Shown one piece after another: positions 1-8,197 of a stretch of DNA of 64,000 nt; within the stretch, counting starts at the first letter, position 1, and every line of letters begins with the position of its first letter. The notes below the pieces were generated by a model, which saw nothing but the letters and a program-made list of their open reading frames with translations, ran no database searches and was not told the DNA's origin. The stretch covers positions 62,001-126,000 of the forward strand of contig CAZJEB010000001.1 of NCBI GenBank assembly GCA_964544955.1, read 5' to 3'. Origin of the DNA: JAAZPT01 sp964544955. Lineage in GTDB: Bacteria > Bacillota > Clostridia > Christensenellales > Aristaeellaceae. Both the position numbers and the translations under genes were made by a program.

Positions 1-100
1 TAACACACAATACACCGCCACTAATGCCAGGTAATATTGCACCAACGCCTATTAATGCACCTTTTAAAGCTCTAAATAACCATGGAAGCCAATTATTCAT
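1..100 (-). CDS. DUF368 membrane protein (N-terminal fragment)
   Basis: Only the first 33 codons lie in the window; the rest is beyond its left edge. The ATG at 98-100 is preceded by an AGGAG-type ribosome binding site. The visible peptide starts MNNWLPWLFRALKG and continues into a hydrophobic stretch containing GAILPGISGG. That is the characteristic start of the DUF368 family, polytopic proteins implicated in recycling undecaprenyl phosphate across the membrane. Assignment rests on the N-terminal signature alone. An extended -10 element lies just upstream. Confidence 0.75.
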   Translation of the reverse strand, partial: MNNWLPWLFRALKGALIGVGAILPGISGGVLCV

Positions 101-142
101 AAATAATCTCCTAAAATAATTTGTAAATTAAAGTACTAAAAC

Positions 143-151
143 ATTATAACA
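143..151 (-). promoter_or_regulatory. Extended -10 promoter for the DUF368 gene
   Basis: Read on the minus strand this is TGTTATAAT, an extended -10 box about 43 bp before the DUF368 start. No good -35 is visible. It lies just beyond the terminator of the upstream tRNA gene. Confidence 0.4.
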
Positions 152-164
152 TAAAAGTTGTAAT

Positions 165-210
165 ATTAATAAAATAAAAACTGCTGTATTATTAAATACA
201 ACAGTTTTAT
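165..210 (-). terminator. Terminator after tRNA-Pro
   Basis: On the minus strand, AAAACTG-TGTATT and its complement form an imperfect stem (about 177-208) followed by a T-rich tail. It sits directly after the CCA end of the tRNA, separating it from the DUF368 gene. Confidence 0.65.
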
Positions 211-212
211 AT

Positions 213-289
213 TGGTCTGGGTGAGAGGATTCGAACCTCCGGCCTCTTGAACCCCATTCAAGCACGCTACCAAACTGCGCCACACCCAG
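213..289 (-). tRNA. tRNA-Pro (anticodon GGG)
   Basis: The minus strand folds into a complete cloverleaf. The acceptor stem CTGGGTG pairs with CACCCAG, the anticodon stem CTTGA with TCAAG, and the T-arm contains TTCGAAT. The discriminator base is A and the CCA end is encoded. The seven-base anticodon loop ATGGGGT places GGG at 253-255, which reads the proline codons CCC and CCU. The promoter and terminator flank it closely, so it is a single-gene transcription unit. Confidence 0.95.
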
Positions 290-303
290 TTACAACAATG
301 TGT

Positions 304-332
304 ATTATAGCTAATGTTTAAAGTTATGTCAA
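304..332 (-). promoter_or_regulatory. Promoter of tRNA-Pro
   Basis: On the minus strand a perfect TTGACA (327-332) and a perfect TATAAT (304-309) are separated by exactly 17 bp, ending 14 bp before the mature tRNA. This is a consensus sigma-A promoter, as expected for a stable RNA gene. Confidence 0.9.
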
Positions 333-392
333 GATGATATTAAAAATATAAATTAATATAAAATTATTCGTATATTTTAATATTCCGAATAT

Positions 393-432
393 ACCATTTC
401 AAAATTATTCTTTTAATGATATTTGAAATGGT
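393..432. repeat. Inverted repeat upstream of the nucleoside importer
   Basis: The arms CCATTTCAAA (394-403) and TTTGAAATGG (422-431) are perfect complements separated by 18 bp, and one more flanking base pair extends them. The repeat ends about 43 bp before the -35 of the importer promoter. It could be an operator or the remains of a terminator. It has no T tract on either side, so I favour a protein-binding site. Confidence 0.45.
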
Positions 433-474
433 GAATAATTTAGCTAATTTTAAAGTAATCATTCGCTAATTTTC

Positions 475-503
475 TTGCATTAATAAATTTATTAAGTTAT
501 AAT
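475..503 (+). promoter_or_regulatory. Promoter of the nucleoside importer operon
   Basis: TTGCAT (475-480) and a perfect TATAAT (498-503) are separated by 17 bp. The predicted transcript begins about 20 nt before the start codon, leaving no room for a riboswitch. Confidence 0.8.
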
Positions 504-532
504 TTTTATATTAAATTGAGAGGGTGTTGTAT

Positions 533-2050
533 TTGCCTAATAATAATGAACTAGCAGTAGAAATAAAAGGCCTATCTAAAAGGTTTGGGAAAGTAGTTGC
601 AAATAACCATGTTTTCCTTAATGTTGATAGAGGTGAAATTTTAGCTCTTTTAGGAGAAAATGGATCTGGCAAAACAACATTAATGAATATGCTTTCAGGC
701 ATATACCGCCCAGACGAAGGTATAATAAAAATAAATGGTAAGGAAGTAATAATAAACTCGCCTGCGGAAGCCATTTCTTTGGGTATAGGAATGATTCATC
801 AACATTTTAAACTTGTTGATGTAATGACTGCACGTGAGAATATTCTTTTGGGAAAATCTAGCTATATAAAGGTAAACCTTGATAAAGTAAATAATGAATA
901 TGGATTTAATATAGATTTAAATAAAAAAATATATGAAATGTCTGTAAGTGAAAAACAAACCGTTGAAATATTAAAGGTTTTAGTTCGTGGTGCAGATATT
1001 TTAATACTTGATGAGCCTACAGCAGTATTAACACCTCAAGAAATTGTTAAGTTGTTTAATATCCTTCGTACCATGAAAGAGGATGGAAAAGCCATAGTAA
1101 TTATTACCCATAAATTAAACGAAGTTATGGAAATATCTGATAAAGTAACCATATTAAGAAAAGGCGAAACTATAAGCACTGTAATTACAAAAGAATCTAA
1201 TGCATCCCAATTAACTGAGCTTATGGTAGGCGCTGCGGTAGATCTTAAAATACAAAGATCAACTAAAGAACATGGAGAAGTTATATTAGATATTCATAAG
1301 CTAACTGTAAAATCAGATGATGGTGTTAAAAAGTTAAATAAGGTATCTTTTCAGCTTTATGAAGGGGAAATACTTGGGGTTGCAGGTGTTGCTGGAAGCG
1401 GGCAAAAAGAACTTTGCGAAGCTATTGCTGGCCTACAGAAAGTTGACGGTGGTTCTATACTTCTTGATGATAAACGAATTGAAGGTATATCTCCTAGGGA
1501 AATAATTAGTCGTGGGGTTTCAATGTCTTTTATACCAGAAGATAGGCTTGGTATGGGGCTTGTTGGTGGAATGAACCTCATTGATAATATGTTAATAAAA
1601 GATTATAGTTCTCAAAAAGGCTTGTTTCTTAGCAGAAGTAAAGCAAAAAAATTAACTGAAAAGTTAATTAAAAAACTCAATATTTCAACACCTTCACCTT
1701 TTATAGAAGTAAAAAAATTAAGTGGTGGTAATGTACAAAAAATATTGCTAGGTAGAGAAATAAACGGAAATCCAAGGGTGTTAATAACTGCCTATCCCGT
1801 AAGGGGCTTGGATATTAACTCTAGTATGATGATATACGAAATGTTAAAAAAACAAAAAGAAAAAAATGTTGGTGTTCTTTATATCGGCGAGGATCTTGAC
1901 GTTTTAATAGAGTTATGTGATAGAATAATGGTTTTATGTAATGGCAAACTAATGACAATATTAGATGCAGATAAAACTAGCAAAGAAGAAATCGGCTTGT
2001 ATATGACCAATGCAATTGAAAAAGAGGATAGTAATAATGTTAAAAATTAA
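533..2050 (+). CDS. Nucleoside ABC importer, double ATPase subunit (NupO/YufO type)
   Basis: 505 residues with two fused ATP-binding cassettes, the hallmark of sugar and BMP-family nucleoside importers. The first cassette has Walker A GENGSGKTT and Walker B LILDEPTAVL. The second has the degenerate P-loop GVAGSGQKEL normal for this family and the signature LSGGNVQK. I start at TTG 533 because GAGAGGG ends 8 nt before it; GTG 524 is in frame but overlaps that ribosome binding site. Two permease genes follow with overlapping ends. The lipoprotein binding protein that usually precedes this gene is absent. Substrate (nucleosides) is inferred from the family. Confidence 0.9.
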   Translation: MPNNNELAVEIKGLSKRFGKVVANNHVFLNVDRGEILALLGENGSGKTTLMNMLSGIYRPDEGIIKINGKEVIINSPAEAISLGIGMIHQHFKLVDVMTARENILLGKSSYIKVNLDKVNNEYGFNIDLNKKIYEMSVSEKQTVEILKVLVRGADILILDEPTAVLTPQEIVKLFNILRTMKEDGKAIVIITHKLNEVMEISDKVTILRKGETISTVITKESNASQLTELMVGAAVDLKIQRSTKEHGEVILDIHKLTVKSDDGVKKLNKVSFQLYEGEILGVAGVAGSGQKELCEAIAGLQKVDGGSILLDDKRIEGISPREIISRGVSMSFIPEDRLGMGLVGGMNLIDNMLIKDYSSQKGLFLSRSKAKKLTEKLIKKLNISTPSPFIEVKKLSGGNVQKILLGREINGNPRVLITAYPVRGLDINSSMMIYEMLKKQKEKNVGVLYIGEDLDVLIELCDRIMVLCNGKLMTILDADKTSKEEIGLYMTNAIEKEDSNNVKN

Positions 2051-3137
2051 AAATATTGGTTCTATGTTTCATGTTGCACAAAGAATGGATATTAAACCTT
2101 TAAATGCGTTTTTATTTAGAATTTTGGCCATCGTTTTAGCATTGGTAACAGCTGGAATATTTCTACTATTTTTAGGCTATAATCCAATAGAAGTATATGC
2201 AACAATAATTGATGGATCATTGGGTTCAATTACATCTTTACGTGAAACTATAAAAATTGCAACACCCTTGCTATTGTCAGCTTTAGGTGTTTCCATTGCT
2301 TTTAAAATGAGGTTTTGGAACATTGGCGGTGAAGGACAAATTTGTGTTGGAGCAATAGTAGCAAGTTTCTTTGCTTATTTTTACTCACACCTTCCATCGG
2401 CCTTACTATTAATTATAATGGTTGTTACTGGAATGATAGCTGCTGGATTGTACGGTTTAATTCCAGCATACTTTAAAACAAAATATGGCACTAATGAAAC
2501 TTTATTTACTTTAATGTTAAATTATATTGCTGTGTATGTTATTCAATATTTAAGGGAAGGGCCATGGAGAGATCCAGATTCTTTGGGGTTTCCAATAATG
2601 GCAAGGTTTCCAAAAAGTGCTAGAATGCCAATGGTTTTTGGGGTTCATATAGGTTGGATAGTTGCTTTAGCATTAGTTCTAATTATCTATGTTTATGTAA
2701 AATATACAAAGCAAGGGTATGAACTTACTGTTGTAGGCGAAAATAAAAGAACAGCCGAATATGCAGGTATGCCAGTTTCTAAAATAATTATGAGAACTAT
2801 GTTTATAAGTGCGGCAATAGGTGGTTTAGCAGGGGTATTCCAAGCTTCAGGTGCTGATAGGCAACTTACTGAAACAGTGGCTGGTGGCGCTGGATTTACA
2901 GCTATTATTATTGCTTGGCTTGGTAGGTTATCATCACCATCTATACTTATTATTTCTATTTTGTTTGGTATACTAACTAAAGGTTGCGGAACAATAGAAA
3001 CTATGTTAAAAATACCAGCATCCATGTCTGATGTTCTACAAGGGATTTTACTTTTCTTTGTATTAGGGGCCGATTTCTTTATAAGGTATCAAATAAATGT
3101 GTTGGGAAATGATAAAAAAGTGGAGGTGTTGAAATGA
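2037..3137 (+). CDS. Nucleoside ABC importer, permease 1 (NupP/YufP type)
   Basis: 366 residues and strongly hydrophobic, with about nine to ten membrane segments. It belongs to the BPD_transp_2 family shared by the nucleoside and branched-chain amino-acid permeases; FWNIGGEGQICVGA near residue 100 is typical. I chose ATG 2037, which sits 8 nt after AAGAGGA inside the end of the ATPase gene, over an in-frame codon at 2010. The resulting 14-nt overlap implies translational coupling. It pairs with the next permease as the transmembrane channel. Confidence 0.9.
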   Translation: MLKIKNIGSMFHVAQRMDIKPLNAFLFRILAIVLALVTAGIFLLFLGYNPIEVYATIIDGSLGSITSLRETIKIATPLLLSALGVSIAFKMRFWNIGGEGQICVGAIVASFFAYFYSHLPSALLLIIMVVTGMIAAGLYGLIPAYFKTKYGTNETLFTLMLNYIAVYVIQYLREGPWRDPDSLGFPIMARFPKSARMPMVFGVHIGWIVALALVLIIYVYVKYTKQGYELTVVGENKRTAEYAGMPVSKIIMRTMFISAAIGGLAGVFQASGADRQLTETVAGGAGFTAIIIAWLGRLSSPSILIISILFGILTKGCGTIETMLKIPASMSDVLQGILLFFVLGADFFIRYQINVLGNDKKVEVLK

Positions 3138-4102
3138 ACGAATTTACAAATACTTTAGTTTCATTTTTATATGCTGCTATTTTAGCTGGAACACCTTTAT
3201 TGTTTGGTACTGTTGGTGAAATCCTTACTCAAAAGGCTGGTAACCTAAACTTGGGTGTTGAAGGTATGATGTATATGGGTGCAATATTTGGCTTTATTGG
3301 TGCTTATATATATGATAGCATTATTCTTGCTGTTTTATTTGGAGCTTTTGGTGGCATGATAGGTGCATTTATATACTCCTTTATAACAGTAAGCCTGAAA
3401 GCAGATCAAAACGTTACAGGCCTTACATTAACAATATTTGGTACAGGCTTAGCTAATGCGATAGGGGCGGGTTTAGTTTCTGCATCATCAACTGGCAATG
3501 TAACAATATCAAATTATATAAAAGATTTGTGTAAACCGATAGAAATGGGGTTTTTAACTGAACTACCAGTTGTTGGCAAACTAATATTCAATCATTCATT
3601 TTTTGTATATTTGGCCGTAATTTGTGCATTATTTTTCGGTTTTTATTTAAATAAAACTAGGTTCGGTAGAAACCTTAGGGCAATAGGTGAAAATCCTGCT
3701 GCTGCTGATGCGGCAGGTGTGAATGTATCATTGTATAAATATGTTCACATAATGCTAGGCGGAGGCTTAGCTGGTATTGGTGGAACATATATAGCTTTAA
3801 TTACATGTGGTGGATCATGGACATATAATATGATAGCAGGGCAAGGATGGATTGCTGTTGCCCTCGTAATTTTTGCAGCATGGAAGCCATATAGGGCAAT
3901 ATTTGGTTCACTTTTATTTGGTGCTTTAAGCATATTAAGGCTTTACTTACCAAGAACTGTTGTAGATATACCACCAGCTGTTTTTTCAATGTTACCCTTT
4001 ATCGCTACTTGCATTGTTTTGGTTATATCTAGTATAAAAATGAAAAGAGAAAATCAAATACCTCAATCAACTGGTATTAACTATTTTAGAGAAGATAGAT
4101 AA
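3134..4102 (+). CDS. Nucleoside ABC importer, permease 2 (NupQ/YufQ type)
   Basis: 322 residues, hydrophobic throughout. The N-terminal region GTVGEILTQKAGNLNLGVEG is characteristic of the second permease of BMP-type nucleoside importers. The ATG overlaps the previous stop (ATGA) and a GGAGG lies just upstream. A strong bidirectional terminator follows at once, so this is the last gene of the operon. Confidence 0.9.
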   Translation: MNEFTNTLVSFLYAAILAGTPLLFGTVGEILTQKAGNLNLGVEGMMYMGAIFGFIGAYIYDSIILAVLFGAFGGMIGAFIYSFITVSLKADQNVTGLTLTIFGTGLANAIGAGLVSASSTGNVTISNYIKDLCKPIEMGFLTELPVVGKLIFNHSFFVYLAVICALFFGFYLNKTRFGRNLRAIGENPAAADAAGVNVSLYKYVHIMLGGGLAGIGGTYIALITCGGSWTYNMIAGQGWIAVALVIFAAWKPYRAIFGSLLFGALSILRLYLPRTVVDIPPAVFSMLPFIATCIVLVISSIKMKRENQIPQSTGINYFREDR

Positions 4103-4134
4103 AAAAACAGGTCACATATGTGACCTGTTTTTTT
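4101..4134. terminator. Bidirectional terminator
   Basis: A perfect 10-bp stem, ACAGGTCACA / TGTGACCTGT (4107-4128), is flanked by a run of A on the left and T on the right. It can therefore end both the nucleoside importer operon and the convergent acyl-CoA synthetase gene. Confidence 0.92.
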
Positions 4135-5815
4135 ATGCTGTTTCAATATTTGCTGCATCACGTAAATCAAATTTTTCAATACAAAAATCTCTTAATTTGT
4201 ATTTTTGTATTTTTCCGCTTGCAGTCATAGGGAATTCATCAACAAACAATATGTATCTTGGGGATTTAAACCTTGATAAACCGTCTTTTACAAAACTTAT
4301 CATTTCATCTTCATCAGCTATTTCGTTCTCCTTTAATATTATACAGGCACAAACTTCTTCACCGTATTTTATATCAGGAACACCAACAACTTGAACATCT
4401 TTTACTTTTGTATTTGTATATAAAAATTCTTCAATTTCCCTAGGATAGATATTTTCTCCACCTCTTATAATCATATCTTTTAGTCTGCCGGTTATTCTGT
4501 AGTTACCATCATCGTCAACAGTTCCTATATCACCTGTATGTAACCAACCGTCCTCGTCAATAGCCAATTTTGTAGCTTCAGGCATGTTGTAATAGCCTTT
4601 CATAACTAGGTATCCACGCGTACATATCTCGCCTGGTACACCATTCGGGCATTCTTTCCCTGTTTCTGGATCTATTACCTTACCCTCTGTTTGAGGCATT
4701 AATGTACCCACAGTAGAAACTCTTAATTCTAATGGGGTATCAAAGCTAGACATTGTCATGCCGGGTGAACTTTCTGTTTGGCCATAAGTAATTGTTAACC
4801 CGCTTAAATTCATTTTTTCGCTTAAATCTCGCATTGTTTGAATAGGGCAAGGTGAACCAGCCATAATACCTGTTCTTAAATTTGAAAAATCAAACTTATC
4901 AAAATCAGGATGGGTTAACATAGCAATAAACATTGTTGGCACACCATGTACTGCAGTGCATTTTTCAGCAACTATCATTTCCATTTCTTTTAGTGGGTTA
5001 AATTGATTCATTAATACCATTGATGATGCATGCGTTAAACATGACATTACAGCCAAAACACAACCAAAACAATGGAATAGAGGAACAACAACTAACAATC
5101 TATCTTCAGGTGTAAAATTCATTCTATCTCCAACAAATTGACCATTATTTGTTATATTATGGTGTGTAAGCATAACACCTTTTGGAAAACCGGTTGTGCC
5201 AGAGGTATATTGCATATTTGCAACATCATGTGTATCTAATGAGTTCATTATGTCAAAAACTTTATTTTCATTAACCTTTTCAGAAAGATTGTATATTGAA
5301 GAAAAATCATAAATTCCGGAAGGTTTATTTTCAACTTCATCAATAAGTATAATGCTTTCCAGCTTAGGAAACTTTTTTGATTTTATCTCACCAGGGCAGC
5401 AATCATTTAGCTCGGGTATTAAATTAACCAAGTGTTCAAGGTAATTATTAGTTTTTACATGACTTAATGTTACAAGCATTTTTGTGTCGCTTTGTCTTAA
5501 TAAATACTCAAGCTCAAATTGTTTATAGTTTGTATTTATTGTAACCAATACAGCTCCAACTTTTGCTGCAGCAAAAAATATAAAAAGCCATTCAGGTACA
5601 TTAGATGCCCAAATACCAATATGGTCACCTTTGTTTATACCCATAGCAATTAATCCTCTTGCAACAACTGTTGTATGTTCGTCAAATTCTTTCCAAGTCA
5701 TCCTAACCCCAAATTCAGGGGCCACTAAACACATATTATTAGAAAATTGTTCTGCGTTTCGTTTTAACAAGCTTGGTATTGTATGGTCGAACAATTCATT
5801 AGTTCTTAAATTCAT
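4133..5815 (-). CDS. AMP-forming acyl-CoA synthetase
   Basis: 560 residues of the ANL superfamily, which adenylates a carboxylic acid with ATP and transfers it to CoA. Visible motifs are TSGTTGFPKG (204-213, phosphate loop), ITYGQTESSPG, the hinge region GRLKDMIIRGGENIYPREIE, and a C-terminal SGKIQKYKLRD with the catalytic lysine. It resembles medium- or long-chain fatty-acid and YngI-type synthetases; substrate cannot be read from sequence. The start is ATG at 5813-5815 behind GGAGG. The reading frame continues upstream, but only through the T-box leader. The T-box suggests expression responds to an uncharged tRNA, unusual for this family. Confidence 0.88.
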   Translation of the reverse strand: MNLRTNELFDHTIPSLLKRNAEQFSNNMCLVAPEFGVRMTWKEFDEHTTVVARGLIAMGINKGDHIGIWASNVPEWLFIFFAAAKVGAVLVTINTNYKQFELEYLLRQSDTKMLVTLSHVKTNNYLEHLVNLIPELNDCCPGEIKSKKFPKLESIILIDEVENKPSGIYDFSSIYNLSEKVNENKVFDIMNSLDTHDVANMQYTSGTTGFPKGVMLTHHNITNNGQFVGDRMNFTPEDRLLVVVPLFHCFGCVLAVMSCLTHASSMVLMNQFNPLKEMEMIVAEKCTAVHGVPTMFIAMLTHPDFDKFDFSNLRTGIMAGSPCPIQTMRDLSEKMNLSGLTITYGQTESSPGMTMSSFDTPLELRVSTVGTLMPQTEGKVIDPETGKECPNGVPGEICTRGYLVMKGYYNMPEATKLAIDEDGWLHTGDIGTVDDDGNYRITGRLKDMIIRGGENIYPREIEEFLYTNTKVKDVQVVGVPDIKYGEEVCACIILKENEIADEDEMISFVKDGLSRFKSPRYILFVDEFPMTASGKIQKYKLRDFCIEKFDLRDAANIETA

Positions 5816-5825
5816 AATTACCTCC

Positions 5826-6066
5826 AAAATATGTAAAAAAAAATCGTACTTCATATAAATGAAGACGAAGAATAACTCCGCGGTACCACTTCTTTTGAAA
5901 TAAAATTTCCGCTTGATTGTTTTAACGGAGTACTTCCGAGCTAATCTAAACAAATGTTTCAAAAAGCCCACTCAGGGGTGAGTTAGATTTTCTATTATAA
6001 TGCTTTGCACCAAACAGCATCTCTCTTAATAATAATCAAATCATTAGTCCCATCATAGTGTTTACC
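5826..6066 (-). promoter_or_regulatory. T-box leader of the acyl-CoA synthetase gene
   Basis: Read on the minus strand, the leader contains an AGAGAG region (Stem I) with an apical GGTGCAAAGC loop, then CTCACCCC-TGAGTGGGC. The T-box consensus AAGTGGTACCGCGGAG is at 5875-5890. A terminator hairpin (5845-5867) followed by nine T residues ends just before the ribosome binding site. The T-box and terminator are mutually exclusive with antiterminator pairing, so readthrough should need uncharged tRNA. By position before ACCCC the specifier is probably CTC (leucine, 5980-5982), but I could not fold Stem I rigorously. Confidence 0.92.
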
Positions 6067-6072
6067 TATTAA

Positions 6073-6101
6073 ATAATATATAAAATATTATTTATTGTCA
6101 A
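6073..6101 (-). promoter_or_regulatory. Promoter of the T-box transcript
   Basis: On the minus strand TTGACA (6096-6101) and TATTAT (6073-6078) are separated by 17 bp. Transcription would begin near 6066, giving a leader of about 250 nt. Confidence 0.85.
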
Positions 6102-6157
6102 CTTAAAAGCAACAATAAAACAATTTACAAAATTGTTAAGATTTTAGTAAGTGTTTG

Positions 6158-6166
6158 TGTTATAAT
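6158..6166 (+). promoter_or_regulatory. Extended -10 promoter for the radC operon
   Basis: TGTTATAAT is an extended -10 element 31 bp before the radC start. A TTGTTA at 6133 is too far away (22 bp) to serve as a normal -35. Confidence 0.5.
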
Positions 6167-6197
6167 GATATGGATAACATTTATGGTGGTGATTTGT

Positions 6198-6878
6198 GTG
6201 ATACATAAAGGAAGACGTGATAGGGTAAAAGAACGTTTTTTAGCAGAAGGTGCTTCATCATTTGCACCACATGAAATATTAGAACTATTGCTGTTTTATG
6301 CAATTCCACAAAAGGATACAAATGTGTTGGCTCATAATATAATAAACCATTTTGGCTCTTTAGATGCAGTGCTTGAAGCTAGTTATAGTGATTTATGCTC
6401 AGTACCTGGTGTAGGAAGCAATACCGCAATTTTAATAAATTTAGTGTTACCAACATATAGTGCTTATATGAAAAGTAAAATTGGAATAAAACCACAATTA
6501 AAAACAAATATTGAAGTTTATAAATATTGTAATTGGCTTCTAAAACATGAGCAATTAGAAAATTTTTATGCAATATGTTTAAATTCAAACTTTCAAGTAT
6601 TAGGCAATATTTTAATATCTAAAGGTAGCAATGATGAGGTAAAGGCATATCCTAAATTAGTAGCAAGTGCTGTAATTAGAACTAATGCTAGTCATGTTAT
6701 ATTATGCCATAATCATCCTAGTGGAAATTGCAATCCATCAAAGGAAGATGAAAATACAACAATTCTTATGGATAACATGTTGAATATGATAGATGTTAAA
6801 TTGATTGATCATGTAATAGTATCATCAAACTGCATATATAGCATGAAAAATAGAGTTGAACAACAAATAAAAGACTAG
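6198..6878 (+). CDS. radC: RadC family JAB-domain protein
   Basis: 226 residues. The N-terminal helix-hairpin-helix includes SVPGVGSNTA (68-77). The C-terminal JAB metalloprotease-like domain carries HNHPSG (171-176) and a downstream aspartate (D184), the expected metal ligands. Despite the historical name, its cellular role is unresolved. I start at GTG 6198, 5 nt after GGTGGTGA, because the protein then begins MIHKGRRDR as family members do; upstream in-frame codons would bury the ribosome binding site. First gene of a four-gene operon. Confidence 0.93.
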   Translation: MIHKGRRDRVKERFLAEGASSFAPHEILELLLFYAIPQKDTNVLAHNIINHFGSLDAVLEASYSDLCSVPGVGSNTAILINLVLPTYSAYMKSKIGIKPQLKTNIEVYKYCNWLLKHEQLENFYAICLNSNFQVLGNILISKGSNDEVKAYPKLVASAVIRTNASHVILCHNHPSGNCNPSKEDENTTILMDNMLNMIDVKLIDHVIVSSNCIYSMKNRVEQQIKD

Positions 6879-6885
6879 AGGAACT

Positions 6886-7458
6886 ATGAAAAAAATTATA
6901 ATAATTTTATTATCTTTAGGTGTAACCATTATAGTATGTGTTTTGGGTTTTATAATAGTAAAAGCCAATATTATTAAAACTCCAAACAATTATGATTCTA
7001 TTATTATATTAGGTTGCCAGGTTAAAGAGGATGGAAGCTTATCAAAACAATTACATCTAAGGTTAACTAAAGCTTTAGAGGTTTACAAACAAAATCCCCA
7101 GCTAATTGTTGCCTCTGGAGGGCAAGGTGTAAATGAACCAATTAGTGAAGGAGTTGCAATGAAAAATTGGTTGATAGAAAATGGCGTAAAAGAAGAAGAT
7201 ATAATTGCTGAAACCAACTCATTTTCAACTTATGAAAACATTGAAAAGTCTGTAGAAATTCTTAAAGATAAAAACTTGAACAATCCAGTTATTATTACAA
7301 GTGATTATCATATACCAAGGGCAATGGCAATTGCTAAGGATTATGGGTTAAAACCACAAGGTGTTTCAAGCCCAACTGACCCTGAATTTTGGGTAAAAAA
7401 TTATGGTAGGGAAGTACTAGCATGGGGGAAATACTTTTTAAAAAAAGTTGCTGATTAA
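6886..7458 (+). CDS. DUF218 (YdcF/SanA-like) membrane-anchored protein
   Basis: 190 residues. One N-terminal membrane segment (about 3-25) is followed by the DUF218 domain, with YDSIIILGCQV near the start and ITSDYHIPRAMAIAKDYG in the second half. Family members such as SanA, ElyC and YdcF are associated with envelope or polysaccharide-carrier functions, but the activity is not established. It begins 7 nt after radC with GAGGAA upstream. Confidence 0.82.
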   Translation: MKKIIIILLSLGVTIIVCVLGFIIVKANIIKTPNNYDSIIILGCQVKEDGSLSKQLHLRLTKALEVYKQNPQLIVASGGQGVNEPISEGVAMKNWLIENGVKEEDIIAETNSFSTYENIEKSVEILKDKNLNNPVIITSDYHIPRAMAIAKDYGLKPQGVSSPTDPEFWVKNYGREVLAWGKYFLKKVAD

Positions 7459-7460
7459 AT

Positions 7461-8171
7461 ATGTATAAATACTTAAAAAAACAATTAGATATTTTAAACA
7501 TACCATATGATGATATTAAAATAGATAAGATAAAAGCTTACCATGAACTTTTAATAGAATGGAATAAAAAGTTTAATTTAACTAGAATAGTTGATGATTT
7601 TGATGCTGTTGATAAGCATTATGTTGATTCACTTGCCATATTATCAATAAACGGTTTAAATTTAAATAATAGTAAAATTATTGATGTTGGTACTGGGGCA
7701 GGAATACCAGGAATACCATTGGCTATATTTATTGAAAGTTCTCAATTTTATTTGTTGGATTCATTAAATAAACGCATAGAGTTTTTGAATGAAGTTGTCA
7801 AACAATTAAATTTAAGCAATGTTAAAACTTTGCATTTAAGGGCGGAAGATGGTGCCTTAAATAAACTATATAGGGAAAAATTCGATTTTGCTATTGCTAG
7901 GGCTGTAGCACCATTATCTACTTTATGTGAGTATTTAATACCATTTGTTAGGTTAAATGGTAGTGCCTTATGTTATAAAAGCAAAAGCGTTTATGATGAA
8001 TTAACAGAGGCAAATAGTGCCATTAACACTTTAGGTGGTGGAAATACTAAAATAGAAAGCTACGACGTGGCTGATGCAATGGAGAGAAATCTAGTTGTTA
8101 TTAATAAAATAAAAAAAACACCTAATATTTATCCTAGAAAAGCTGGGATACCCAAAAAAAGTCCTTTATAA
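7461..8171 (+). CDS. rsmG: 16S rRNA (guanine-527-N7)-methyltransferase RsmG
   Basis: 236 residues. The SAM-binding motif IDVGTGAGIPGIPLAI, the WNKKFNLTRI segment and YVDSLAIL identify RsmG (GidB), which methylates G527 of 16S rRNA. It starts 2 nt after the DUF218 stop, with only a weak ribosome binding site, so it is probably translationally coupled. It is not next to mnmG here, unlike in many Firmicutes. Confidence 0.95.
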   Translation: MYKYLKKQLDILNIPYDDIKIDKIKAYHELLIEWNKKFNLTRIVDDFDAVDKHYVDSLAILSINGLNLNNSKIIDVGTGAGIPGIPLAIFIESSQFYLLDSLNKRIEFLNEVVKQLNLSNVKTLHLRAEDGALNKLYREKFDFAIARAVAPLSTLCEYLIPFVRLNGSALCYKSKSVYDELTEANSAINTLGGGNTKIESYDVADAMERNLVVINKIKKTPNIYPRKAGIPKKSPL

Positions 8172-8197
8172 TTTTAAATATATAATTGGAGGTTATT

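Noticed and set aside
480..533. A purine or other riboswitch before the nucleoside importer.
   Set aside because: The promoter places transcription start about 20 nt before the coding sequence, leaving no room, and no purine-aptamer motifs are visible further upstream.
5816..5971. A longer N-terminus for the acyl-CoA synthetase reading into the leader.
   Set aside because: That stretch is the T-box and terminator region and the residues match nothing in the family; the ATG behind GGAGG at 5815 is clear.
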